Source: an uncultured Clostridia bacterium
GTDB taxonomy: Bacteria > Bacillota > Clostridia > Christensenellales > CALWSW01
DNA: 7,960 bases
Direction: 5' to 3'
Assembly (NCBI GenBank): GCA_937874755.1
Contig: CALNBC010000400.1
Location: 1 to 7,960 of the forward strand
The notes under the pieces were generated by a model. That model saw only the letters and a program-made list of their open reading frames with translations, did no database searches and had not been told where the DNA came from. Position numbers and translations under genes: made by a program. Below are positions 1-6,249 of this stretch, piece by piece. Each line of letters opens with the position of its first letter. Position 1 is the first letter of the stretch.

Positions 1-1302
1 GGTGTAGACTGTGAGTGCGCCGCTGTGGTAGTCGTGGATGGTGGTCATCAGCTTGCGCTCCGAATCGAAGGGAAGCTCATCCACCCTGGGGGCCTTTTCG
101 TTGAGGTCTTCCATATTAAGACCGTGCCTCTCGGAGAGTTCTACCAGGGCAACTTCTGTCGGGTCGCCGACAAGCCCGTTGTCTGTGCGGCGAACGTCTG
201 TGCAGAGTATGCAGGAGTCTAGCAGGGCATTGTCCGAAAGCTCTTTTTCTAGCTTGGAGGTTTCCATCCCGGGCATTGCGTATTCCATGACGGACATGCG
301 GTTCTGGGTAAGGGTTCCCGTTTTGTCCGAGCAGATGACCGTGGCGCTACCCAATGTCTCAACGGAGGGCAATGTGCGCACAATGGCGTTGCGCTTGACC
401 ATTCGCTGGACGCCCATGGCGAGCACTATGGTGGAAATGGCTGGCAGCCCCTCGGGGATAGCGGCTACCGCAAGGGAAACCGCGGTCATAAACATATCCA
501 TCCAGTCTTTGCCGTACAGTATTCCGACGAGGAACATCACGCCGCAAACCACAAGGGCAACGATGCCTAAAGTCTTTCCGAGCACGTTCAGCCTGCGCTG
601 CATGGGGGTTTCGGTGGCGGGTACCTCCTGAATCATAGCGGCTATCTTGCCGACTTCCGTATTCATTCCCGTCTCGACCACGATACCCTTGCCGCGGCCG
701 TAGGTGACAAGACTTGAGGAGTACGCCATGTTTACCCTGTCTCCCAGGGCGGCGTTCTCGGGAAGCATTCTCTCTTCCTTTTCGACTGGAACCGATTCAC
801 CTGTGAGCGCCGATTCCTGAATCTTAAGCGAGGCGAATTCTATGAGCCGAAGGTCCGCGGGTACATAGTCCCCCGTGTCTAGCACGACAACATCGCCCGT
901 TACGAGCTCTCTTGCCGGTATTACGACCTGTTTGCCGTTTCTAATCACCTTTGCGTTGGGGGCGGACAGCTTTTCTAACGCTTCTAAGGAGTGCTCCGCC
1001 TTAACCTCTTGGCTGGTGCCCAGCACGGCGTTGAGCAGAACGAGCACAAGTATAATGGCGGCATCAATGTGCTCTCCCATCAGACCGGACGCGACTGCGG
1101 CGACAATCAGCACAATCACCATGAAGTTCTTGAACTGGGATAAAAACATGAGCAACACGGAGCGTTTCTTTTTTTGGGTCAGTTCGTTAGGCCCGTTCTT
1201 CTCCAGCCTTGCTGCCGCTTCATCGAGCGAAAGACCCTTGCCGGAAACACTTAGTTCGCGTTCCACGTCTTCTTTTGGCATCGAATGCCAGATGTTTGGC
1301 AT
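1..1302 (-). CDS. P-type calcium-like cation-transporting ATPase (P2A family), N-terminal 434 residues, cut by window start
   Basis: This membrane pump couples ATP hydrolysis, through a phospho-aspartate intermediate, to cation export, most likely Ca2+. Reading the minus strand from ATG at 1302-1300 gives an unbroken frame to base 1. Domains in order are: an N-terminal cation-ATPase segment (about 1-50); TM1-TM2 (about 58-95), followed by the SQE stretch typical of this group; the actuator domain with TGES at residues 167-170; TM3-TM4 (about 243-300) with PEGLP at 283-287, whose Glu is a Ca2+ ligand in SERCA; the phosphorylation motif DKTGTLT with Asp326; and the start of the nucleotide-binding domain with GDPTE at 379-383. 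The rest of that domain and TM5-TM10 lie outside the window. A GGAGGAG ribosome binding site lies 11 bases before the ATG. The P2A motifs are clear. Ca2+ specificity is inferred because the TM5-TM6 ligands cannot be seen. Confidence 0.95.
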   Translation of the reverse strand, partial: MPNIWHSMPKEDVERELSVSGKGLSLDEAAARLEKNGPNELTQKKKRSVLLMFLSQFKNFMVIVLIVAAVASGLMGEHIDAAIILVLVLLNAVLGTSQEVKAEHSLEALEKLSAPNAKVIRNGKQVVIPARELVTGDVVVLDTGDYVPADLRLIEFASLKIQESALTGESVPVEKEERMLPENAALGDRVNMAYSSSLVTYGRGKGIVVETGMNTEVGKIAAMIQEVPATETPMQRRLNVLGKTLGIVALVVCGVMFLVGILYGKDWMDMFMTAVSLAVAAIPEGLPAISTIVLAMGVQRMVKRNAIVRTLPSVETLGSATVICSDKTGTLTQNRMSVMEYAMPGMETSKLEKELSDNALLDSCILCTDVRRTDNGLVGDPTEVALVELSERHGLNMEDLNEKAPRVDELPFDSERKLMTTIHDYHSGALTVYT

Positions 1303-1338
1303 GTTTTGTATTCTCCTCCAAATTATTATTACTAGGTC

Positions 1339-1367
1339 ATTGTATCAACTCTGCATTTAAATGGCAA
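1339..1367 (-). promoter_or_regulatory. Sigma-A-type promoter of the ATPase gene
   Basis: On the minus strand, TTGCCA (1367-1362) is separated by 17 bases from TACAAT (1344-1339). A TG one base before the -10 makes it an extended -10. It lies 36 bases upstream of the ATPase start codon, with the GGAGGAG ribosome binding site in between. Confidence 0.7.
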
Positions 1368-1397
1368 AAGGAAAACGAGCGCCGTATGCGACATTTG

Positions 1398-1416
1398 ATG
1401 AAAAAATCCGTTTCAT
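1398..1416. promoter_or_regulatory. Candidate operator: perfect 6-bp inverted repeat between the divergent genes
   Basis: ATGAAA (1398-1403), a 7-base spacer and TTTCAT (1411-1416) form a perfect inverted repeat. The right half sits where the -35 of the XRE gene's promoter should be, 16 bases before its TATAAT. The left half is 30 bases from the -35 of the divergent ATPase promoter. XRE-family dimers commonly bind short inverted repeats and repress their own promoter, so autoregulation is a reasonable inference. A 6-bp repeat can arise by chance. Confidence 0.4.
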
Positions 1417-1438
1417 GTGACTTGTTTTAGTCTATAAT
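1411..1438 (+). promoter_or_regulatory. Promoter of the XRE regulator gene
   Basis: A consensus -10 box TATAAT lies at 1433-1438, 27 bases before the start codon. The -35 is weak: TTTCAT at 1411-1416 with a 16-base spacer is the best candidate and coincides with half of the inverted repeat. A weak -35 overlapped by an operator fits a regulated promoter. Confidence 0.5.
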
Positions 1439-1465
1439 GGAGTAAACTCACAGGAGGACAACATC

Positions 1466-1906
1466 ATGGTGACTTTAGGTCAAAGGATTGCCGAGCTTCG
1501 TTCCGCGAAAGGCATGTCCGCAGCTTCGGTCTCTTCCGCGCTGGGACTGCCGAAGGGGGCTGTGGATAAATTCGAAAGCGGCAGGCAAACCCCCACAAAA
1601 GACCAGCAGGACAAGCTTGCGGGTTTTTTCGGCGTTTCGGTCATGTATCTTAAGGGTGAATCCTCGGATCCCACCAGAATGAGCAACTGGATGGAAGACC
1701 TTCCTCCGGAGCCGGAAGTATATGAACCTAAAGTTCAAGAAAAACGTAAAAAACCAACAAAAGAACCCGAGCCTGAAGGAGCGTTGCTCGACGGTCTTCT
1801 GGCAACGGACCAAGTCAAGGAAATGCTCAAGCAAATCGTGCTGGACACCTTGCGTTCACCCGAAGGCAAAGAGCTGATCAAAAAGATTGCCCAAAGCGAT
1901 AGGTAA
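1466..1906 (+). CDS. XRE-family transcriptional regulator (Cro/C1-type HTH) with proline-rich linker and C-terminal helical tail
   Basis: This 146-residue protein begins with a Cro/C1-type helix-turn-helix domain at about residues 5-63. The recognition region is around PKGAVDKFESG (29-39), and the domain ends in the usual 'GVSVMYLKG' pattern. A charged, proline-rich linker (about 79-104) leads to a C-terminal helical segment (about 105-145) rich in Leu, Ile and Lys. That segment could mediate dimerisation; no known sensor domain is recognised. AGGAGG at 1452-1457, 8 bases before the ATG, supports the start. The gene is divergent from the cation ATPase and not closely linked to dnaN (280 bases away). 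It probably represses its own promoter through the inverted repeat at 1398-1416. The regulator class is secure; its targets are unknown. Confidence 0.88.
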   Translation: MVTLGQRIAELRSAKGMSAASVSSALGLPKGAVDKFESGRQTPTKDQQDKLAGFFGVSVMYLKGESSDPTRMSNWMEDLPPEPEVYEPKVQEKRKKPTKEPEPEGALLDGLLATDQVKEMLKQIVLDTLRSPEGKELIKKIAQSDR

Positions 1907-2091
1907 TGCATTTGCATAAGCAACGGAAATAGCCTGCTTCCAGTGATAGCATTCCCAATATTCCCATACCGCTCCCTACAGACCGACAAAAGTTTTACCA
2001 AACAAGAAAAAAGAGGCAGCGAGTGTGGCACCGTATTTGCGATGTAGCCTTCTGGCGGTTTCGTCGTATTCCTTTTTTCTCATTATTCATT

Positions 2092-2097
2092 TATAAT
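2092..2097 (+). promoter_or_regulatory. Candidate -10 box for the dnaN operon
   Basis: TATAAT at 2092-2097 is the only good -10 in the 280-base gap between the XRE gene and dnaN. No convincing -35 precedes it; TTCCTT at 2069-2074 has the right spacing but only two matches. It would give a leader of about 80 bases, which holds a 5-bp inverted repeat CGGTC/GACCG (2132-2136 and 2148-2152). No gene and no clear terminator for the XRE gene were found between 1907 and 2186. Confidence 0.4.
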
Positions 2098-2186
2098 AGT
2101 ACTTGAGCGCATCACGCCCGTCTTTGTCTTTCGGTCGGACAGCGCTTGACCGTTATCATTTCCCCTCCCGAAAGGAGTAATGTTTT

Positions 2187-3299
2187 ATGAAATTCCGAAT
2201 AGAAAAATCAGACTTCTTGGCGGCAATCACCACTGTTTCCCGGGCGCTGCCCGCAAGAGCCGCTTCACCCATACTCGAAGGAATACTAGTGGAAGCTAAC
2301 ATCGAGCTGTCTCAGGTGCGCCTGCTGGCGACCAATACCGCATTGCAGATAGAATGCATCGCACCGGCAGACGTTTCTATCCCCGGTGTAATCGTACTAC
2401 CCGGAAAGCTGCTCCTCGACGTTATACGCCTTATACCAGACGGCGAGGTGGAAATCACCGAGATTCAAGGCAGGCAAAACGCTGTATCCATCAAAAGCGG
2501 CGATTCCAAGAAGACGAGTATGCAGGGCTTTGGCGCAGACGAATTCCCTGAGCTTCCCCCAATAATTAAAAAGGGTTCGTTCGAGTTGCCCCAAAAAACC
2601 CTAGCTTCCATGATCAGCCAGACAATTTTCGCTGTCTCTTCCGACGAAGCGCGCCCCGTGCTCACAGGCGGACTTATGGAAGTGGAGTCCGGCGTCATGA
2701 GCATGGTCGGTTTGGACGGATACCGCCTCGCCATTCGCAAGGAGCCGGTGCTCTACGATGCGGATATGACCGCCATAGTCCCCGCCCAGGCCCTCGCCGC
2801 CATCGAGCGCACGCTTTCAGACGAAGGCGACGTTACTGTTACCTTCTCTCCCGCCGCCGCCCTGTTCGACATGAACCACACCAGAATCACCACCGTGTTG
2901 CTTTCCGGCGAATACATGAAATACAAAAAAATCATCCCTGCCGAAAAACTCACAACTGTGCGGGTGGACAAGAACGCGCTCCTGGCCGCTACAAACCGCG
3001 CTTCCCTCATGGCACGGGATTCGAAGAACAACCTCGTGCGCTTTTCCATCTCGCCCGACATTCTGACCGTCACTTCCAACAGCGAAATGGGCGATGTTGA
3101 AGAAAAGGTCGCAATCACCCTTACAGGCGGCGAACTCGAGATTGCATTCAACGCCAAGTATTTAATGGATGTCCTCAAGGTGCTAAGCGAGGACGAAATC
3201 GTGTTGGAGCTGAGCACCAACGTCTCTCCCTGCGTCATCAAGCCCTTATCCGGAGACGCTTGGCTGTACCTCGTGTTGCCTGTTCGTATATTTTCATAA
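2187..3299 (+). CDS. dnaN: DNA polymerase III sliding clamp (beta subunit)
   Basis: DnaN forms the ring-shaped dimer that encircles DNA, tethers the replicative polymerase, and serves as a docking platform for repair proteins. The 370-residue product has the normal length (366 in E. coli) and three clamp domains (about 1-125, 126-250, 251-370). Recognisable family signatures are SPILEGILVEA (27-37), DGYRLA (177-182), LLSGEY (238-243) followed by the KKIIP stretch, FNAKYLMDVL (321-330), and the C-terminal 'LVLPVR' (363-368), where the family usually ends shortly after. AAAGGAG at 2171-2177, 9 bases before the ATG, fixes the start. An upstream ATG at 2180 is out of frame. The gene heads a compact cluster with a membrane-protein gene (24-base gap) and recF. 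No dnaA lies upstream; an XRE gene occupies that place. Confidence 0.97.
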   Translation: MKFRIEKSDFLAAITTVSRALPARAASPILEGILVEANIELSQVRLLATNTALQIECIAPADVSIPGVIVLPGKLLLDVIRLIPDGEVEITEIQGRQNAVSIKSGDSKKTSMQGFGADEFPELPPIIKKGSFELPQKTLASMISQTIFAVSSDEARPVLTGGLMEVESGVMSMVGLDGYRLAIRKEPVLYDADMTAIVPAQALAAIERTLSDEGDVTVTFSPAAALFDMNHTRITTVLLSGEYMKYKKIIPAEKLTTVRVDKNALLAATNRASLMARDSKNNLVRFSISPDILTVTSNSEMGDVEEKVAITLTGGELEIAFNAKYLMDVLKVLSEDEIVLELSTNVSPCVIKPLSGDAWLYLVLPVRIFS

Positions 3300-3323
3300 T
3301 TAAAATAAAAGGATTGAATCAAA

Positions 3324-3674
3324 ATGTCAAAAAGCAATCGAGGCAATAAGCAAAAGACCTACGAACGCAATTCAAAGATTTACGAATGGGAAAGCCCTAC
3401 TCTGCGCACGCTGGGTGACCTTTGCCTTCTTGGGGCGGTGCTCGTCATCATCGCCGTAGTAATCACATACCAAAACCGGGGGCTTGCAATTCGCATATTC
3501 ACCGGCTGCTTCCTGTTTTTCGGTCTGGCAGAGCTGTTGCGCGCGACGGATAATCACTCCAAGGGCGGTCCGAAAAAGACAACTATCGTTTATATCATAC
3601 TTGGGGTTGCCATGCTGTTGGCCGGCGTCGCCTTCTTCGTATTCTTTGCTATGAAGCAGCCCCTTGCCGCATAA
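3324..3674 (+). CDS. Small membrane protein of unknown function, three predicted transmembrane helices
   Basis: I do not recognise this 116-residue protein. A basic, polar N-terminus (residues 1-28, rich in Lys, Arg, Asn and Ser) is followed by hydrophobic segments at about 32-48, 54-72 and 87-109. A polar loop (73-86, DNHSKGGPKK) separates the last two, and the tail is short. The positive N-terminus suggests it lies in the cytoplasm. An AAAGGA-like ribosome binding site lies about 10 bases before the ATG. The gene is 24 bases after dnaN and 11 bases before recF, all on one strand, so it is almost certainly co-transcribed with both. In many Bacillota a small S4-like RNA-binding gene (yaaA) occupies this position; this protein shows no S4 features. 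The coding call is strong because of composition and tight spacing. No function is assigned. Confidence 0.85.
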   Translation: MSKSNRGNKQKTYERNSKIYEWESPTLRTLGDLCLLGAVLVIIAVVITYQNRGLAIRIFTGCFLFFGLAELLRATDNHSKGGPKKTTIVYIILGVAMLLAGVAFFVFFAMKQPLAA

Positions 3675-3685
3675 TAAACATTCTT

Positions 3686-4759
3686 ATGCATGTAACCCGA
3701 TTGAAGCTGGCGAATTACCGCAATTATAAGGTGCTGGATTTTGAACCGCACCCGGGTCTTACCTTGCTTTTCGGCGACAACGCCCAGGGCAAGACGAACG
3801 TCCTCGAATCCGTCTACCTTTGCGCGGTGGGAAGGAGCCACAGGACCAACCACGATTCCGAGCTCGTCGCCAAGGGAGAGGACGCAGCATACATCCGCGC
3901 GGACGTGCTCCGCGGCGGAATAGACAGGCGCATCGAGGTTCGCCTTATGCGCAACGGCAGAAAACAAATCAGGATAGACGGCGCCGCCATCGCCAGGATG
4001 GGCGACCTTATGGGATGCCTGAACGCCGTGCTGTTCTCGCCGGAGGAGCTTTCCCTCGTAAAAGAGGGACCGCACGCAAGGCGGCGATTTCTGGACGTAC
4101 TGCTCTGCCAGACAAGCAGGGCATACTTTTATTCGCTAGTCTCCTATCAGCGTGCGCTTTCCCAGCGCAATACCCTGCTGAAGGCCATGCGCGAGCAGGA
4201 TCAGCGCCGCTCCAGCCAGCTGGAAGTGTGGGAGGAACAGTTAGCTCTCCACTCAACCGCGCTGCATACCGCTAGAAAAGGCGCGATGGAACGCATCGCT
4301 CCCGCCGCGTCCGCCCTGCACGAGAGGATAGCCGGCGGCGCAGAGGCGCTGACGCTTCGCTACAAGGGCGACCTTTACGGCAGAGAACTCAAAGATATGC
4401 TCGCCGCCAACAGAGAGGACGACATCCGCCGCAAATCGACGGGTCGCGGTCCCCACAGGGATGATTTTTCCGTAGTCGTGGACGGGACAGACCTTCGCGC
4501 CTTCGGTTCCCAGGGTCAGCAGCGCACCGCGGCGCTATCCATCAAGCTCGCTGAAGCCGCATGCATGGAGCAAATGTCCGGCGAGCAGCCCGTGCTGTTG
4601 CTGGACGATGTTTTGAGCGAGCTCGACTCCGGCAGGCAGAAGCGCTTGCTAGAAACCGTTTCCGACCGCCAGGCGATACTCACCTGCACTTCGCCGCCAA
4701 AGGGTGTGCGCGCGGAAAAGCGCATGTGCGTCCAAGGCGGGGTGCTGTTCCCCGAATGA
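3686..4759 (+). CDS. recF: DNA replication and repair protein RecF
   Basis: RecF is an SMC/ABC-like DNA-binding ATPase. With RecO and RecR it helps load RecA at single-strand gaps and stalled forks. The product has 357 residues, the usual family length. It shows the N-terminal LKLANYRNY signature, Walker A GDNAQGKT (30-37), the TGRGPHRDD motif (252-260), the ABC signature SQGQQRT (275-281), and Walker B with D-loop, PVLLLDDVLSELD (302-314). The coiled arm region lies about 160-250. The ATG at 3686 is 11 bases after the stop of the membrane-protein gene, and I see no good Shine-Dalgarno sequence before it. Translational coupling to the upstream gene is therefore likely. A second ATG at 3690 is out of frame. 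A terminator follows at 4817-4845. The usual downstream gyrB is absent. Confidence 0.97.
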   Translation: MHVTRLKLANYRNYKVLDFEPHPGLTLLFGDNAQGKTNVLESVYLCAVGRSHRTNHDSELVAKGEDAAYIRADVLRGGIDRRIEVRLMRNGRKQIRIDGAAIARMGDLMGCLNAVLFSPEELSLVKEGPHARRRFLDVLLCQTSRAYFYSLVSYQRALSQRNTLLKAMREQDQRRSSQLEVWEEQLALHSTALHTARKGAMERIAPAASALHERIAGGAEALTLRYKGDLYGRELKDMLAANREDDIRRKSTGRGPHRDDFSVVVDGTDLRAFGSQGQQRTAALSIKLAEAACMEQMSGEQPVLLLDDVLSELDSGRQKRLLETVSDRQAILTCTSPPKGVRAEKRMCVQGGVLFPE

Positions 4760-4775
4760 TTGGGCTCAAATTAAA

Positions 4776-4797
4776 AGAGCGGCTTTGCAGCCACTCT
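4776..4797 (+). repeat. Imperfect hairpin just downstream of recF
   Basis: AGAG-c-GGCT, loop TTGC, AGCC-a-CTCT gives eight pairs with one C/A mismatch. It starts 17 bases after the recF stop codon. No T-run follows it, so it is more likely a 3'-end mRNA structure than a terminator by itself. It precedes the terminator at 4817. Confidence 0.4.
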
Positions 4798-4816
4798 AAG
4801 AGATATAATATTACTT

Positions 4817-4845
4817 AGGGGTTGCCGCCCCTTGATTTTTTATTT
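4817..4845 (+). terminator. Rho-independent terminator of the dnaN-recF cluster
   Basis: AGGGG (4817-4821) and CCCCT (4828-4832) form a short stem with a 6-base loop, followed by a T-rich tract (4836-4845, six Ts, A, three Ts). The stem is only 5 bp but GC-rich. It stands 57 bases after recF and before the convergent lipoprotein gene. Confidence 0.65.
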
Positions 4846-4925
4846 CGCACGACCAAAAGGGTACCTCTCCCTTTGTAAGCCACGCAAAAAAAGAAGCATC
4901 AGCACCCTGCACAGAAGTAGTTGCG

Positions 4926-4956
4926 TCGGCTCGGGCGAATGAATCACCCGAACCGA
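4926..4956. repeat. Inverted repeat between the convergent recF and lipoprotein genes
   Basis: TCGGCTCGGG (4926-4935) and CCCGAACCGA (4947-4956) pair over ten positions with one mismatch around an 11-base loop. Neither strand has a T-run after it. Together with a GCACA-GAT-TGTGC hairpin at 5018-5030, it is all that stands out in the gene-free stretch 4846-5046. Its role is unknown; the 5018-5030 hairpin lies just past the lipoprotein stop codon and may mark its mRNA end. Confidence 0.35.
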
Positions 4957-5046
4957 TCAAAGGCAGACTAAATCAAACTGAGTTTTAACATAGCAAGGGG
5001 TTCATCGATACTGTAAGGCACAGATTGTGCATACTACCGCATTCGG

Positions 5047-5634
5047 TTACGGCGAGGGCGACGGGCTCTTGTTCGTTCCGTTGGCAGGTCGCTTGCCGCC
5101 TAAAGCTTCTACATCGCCGTTCGCCTGGACTACGCAGTCGGTCACAGCTTCAATTATGGCTTTGCTCGTGTACGTCGCTCCGCTGACAGTGTCAACGTTA
5201 AGCGTCTGACCGCCCGTAATAGCCCTGGGGATATCTTCCACAGGTTTTTCGTAAATCCCCTCGGTCTCCTTATGATTGGTCACCTCAACGCTGACTATCG
5301 CATTGTCAGAAAACGTCACTTTCACGTCAACGTCGCCGTTCATACCCTTTGCCTTTGCGGTGTAAATCCCCGCGTCAAACGTTGTTTTCGCATCGGGATT
5401 GAGCGGAACGGTGGTCGTTTGGGGGATGCCTCCATTTACATCCGGGCTTTTTTCAGCCAAGTCGCCTCCCATGTCGGGTGAACCGGTGACAGTCGCTATG
5501 GGCGCAGTCGATGGATTGGGCGCAAGCGTAGGCTCGGGTAAAACTTCTCCGTCGTAGCATGCAGCGAGTGAAAAAGCCAACGCCACAATCGCGACCGCAG
5601 CAAGCAAAACTTTGCCGAACTTTTTGTATTTCAT
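5047..5634 (-). CDS. FMN-binding-domain lipoprotein with a flavinylation motif
   Basis: This predicted lipoprotein of 195 residues is exported and anchored on the outer face of the membrane. The signal peptide (Lys-rich start, hydrophobic 9-22) ends in a lipobox LAAC with Cys26. A low-complexity Pro/Thr/Ser/Gly-rich linker (about 30-85) leads to an FMN_bind domain (about 87-172), the fold also found in NqrC/RnfG subunits. DTVSGAT (148-154) matches the ApbE target Dxx(S/T)GAT, in which the final Thr (here Thr154) carries covalent FMN. A short Pro/Ser tail ends the protein. The start at 5634 is chosen because GAAAGGAG (5650-5643) lies 8 bases before it; a further-upstream in-frame ATG at 5661 would put that ribosome binding site inside the gene. 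The likely role is extracytoplasmic electron transfer, by family inference. No electron-donor partner gene or apbE is visible nearby. Confidence 0.9.
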   Translation of the reverse strand: MKYKKFGKVLLAAVAIVALAFSLAACYDGEVLPEPTLAPNPSTAPIATVTGSPDMGGDLAEKSPDVNGGIPQTTTVPLNPDAKTTFDAGIYTAKAKGMNGDVDVKVTFSDNAIVSVEVTNHKETEGIYEKPVEDIPRAITGGQTLNVDTVSGATYTSKAIIEAVTDCVVQANGDVEALGGKRPANGTNKSPSPSP

Positions 5635-5651
5635 ATTGTTCGCTCCTTTCA

Positions 5652-5680
5652 AATATAGCACGCTATTGATTATTCCCCAA
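5652..5680 (-). promoter_or_regulatory. Promoter of the FMN-binding lipoprotein
   Basis: On the minus strand, TTGGGG (5680-5675), a 17-base spacer and TATATT (5657-5652), with TG one base before the -10 (extended -10). It sits just ahead of the GAAAGGAG ribosome binding site, so the transcript would have a short leader. This is another reason to reject the upstream ATG at 5661, which lies within the promoter. Confidence 0.55.
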
Positions 5681-5695
5681 TCTGCGCGGCATATT
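5666..5695 (+). promoter_or_regulatory. Weak candidate promoter of the GNAT gene
   Basis: TTGATT (5666-5671), an 18-base spacer and CATATT (5690-5695); each box has four of six consensus bases. It overlaps the divergent lipoprotein promoter. It is the best candidate in the 90-base gap. Confidence 0.3.
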
Positions 5696-5724
5696 CGAGA
5701 GGCTCATTCCGGAGGTAATAAATT

Positions 5725-6192
5725 ATGGTAATGGGAAAATGGATAAACGGGACAGGCGAGGGATTCGATACCGCCCTCGCGATAAGGATGAAAGTTTTTT
5801 GCGGCGAGAAGGGCGTAAGGCCGGAGGATGAACTAGACGGGTTCGACAAGATTTCCGCCCACGTACTCGTATTTGACGAGGACGGTTTGCCCGTCGCGAC
5901 TGGAAGGCTCTTCCCCACCGCCGAAGGCTGGCATATCGGTCGCCTTTGCGTCAAAGAGCAGAGCCGCGGAAAGGGCTTCGGGGATATGGCGCTTCGAATG
6001 CTGCTGGACCGCGCCGCAAGGCTCGTGCCCGACTCGAACATAATCATCAGCGCCCGGGCAGAGGTCGCGGAATGGTACAAAACTTTCGGCTTTATACAGG
6101 AAGGCGAAGAATACGATGAAGTGGGTTCGCCGCACGTGCGGATGCTCGTCAACGCCAAAGACATAATCTGGCATAAGGCCTGCGGCGGTTGA
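5725..6192 (+). CDS. GNAT-family N-acetyltransferase, ElaA/YjcF-like
   Basis: This 155-residue protein transfers an acetyl group from acetyl-CoA to an amine; the substrate cannot be told from sequence. The N-terminal half has the ElaA/YjcF pattern: IRMKVFCGE (20-28), VRPEDELDGFD (31-41), His46 and ATGRL (58-62). The acetyl-CoA-binding motif A follows as IGRLCVKEQSRGKGFG (71-86), with the R-G-K-G-F-G pyrophosphate loop at 81-86 and its helix to about residue 100. The C-terminal part has the typical WYKTFGF (117-123) and a PHVRM element (136-140). GGAGGT at 5711-5716 is 8 bases before the ATG; a second in-frame ATG at 5731 is less well placed. It is divergent from the lipoprotein gene and not in an obvious operon. 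The next strong terminator is 250 bases further on. Confidence 0.92.
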   Translation: MVMGKWINGTGEGFDTALAIRMKVFCGEKGVRPEDELDGFDKISAHVLVFDEDGLPVATGRLFPTAEGWHIGRLCVKEQSRGKGFGDMALRMLLDRAARLVPDSNIIISARAEVAEWYKTFGFIQEGEEYDEVGSPHVRMLVNAKDIIWHKACGG

Positions 6193-6249
6193 CCGTTTTC
6201 GCTCCAATACCTAATTTTGACTTAAATATCTCCTCAGACTACGGGCATC

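Noticed and set aside
38..631. Plus-strand open frame of 197 codons
   Set aside because: It is antisense to the P-type ATPase, whose minus-strand frame carries all family motifs. The translation is serine/threonine-rich with no recognisable domain.
1561..1569. Perfect DnaA box TGTGGATAA (complement TTATCCACA)
   Set aside because: It is a single copy inside the XRE coding sequence, where it encodes ordinary helix-turn-helix residues. No further boxes or AT-rich unwinding region lie beside it.
2753..3346. Minus-strand open frame of 197 codons
   Set aside because: It is opposite dnaN and extends into the start of the membrane-protein gene. It is a by-product of GC-rich codon use in the real genes.
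4804..4809. TATAAT just after recF
   Set aside because: No -35 lies at the right distance, and it stands directly before a terminator with no gene downstream on that strand.
5635..5661. Upstream in-frame ATG at 5661 for the FMN-binding lipoprotein
   Set aside because: The GAAAGGAG ribosome binding site and the -10 box would fall inside the coding region, and the nine extra residues would precede a normal signal peptide.
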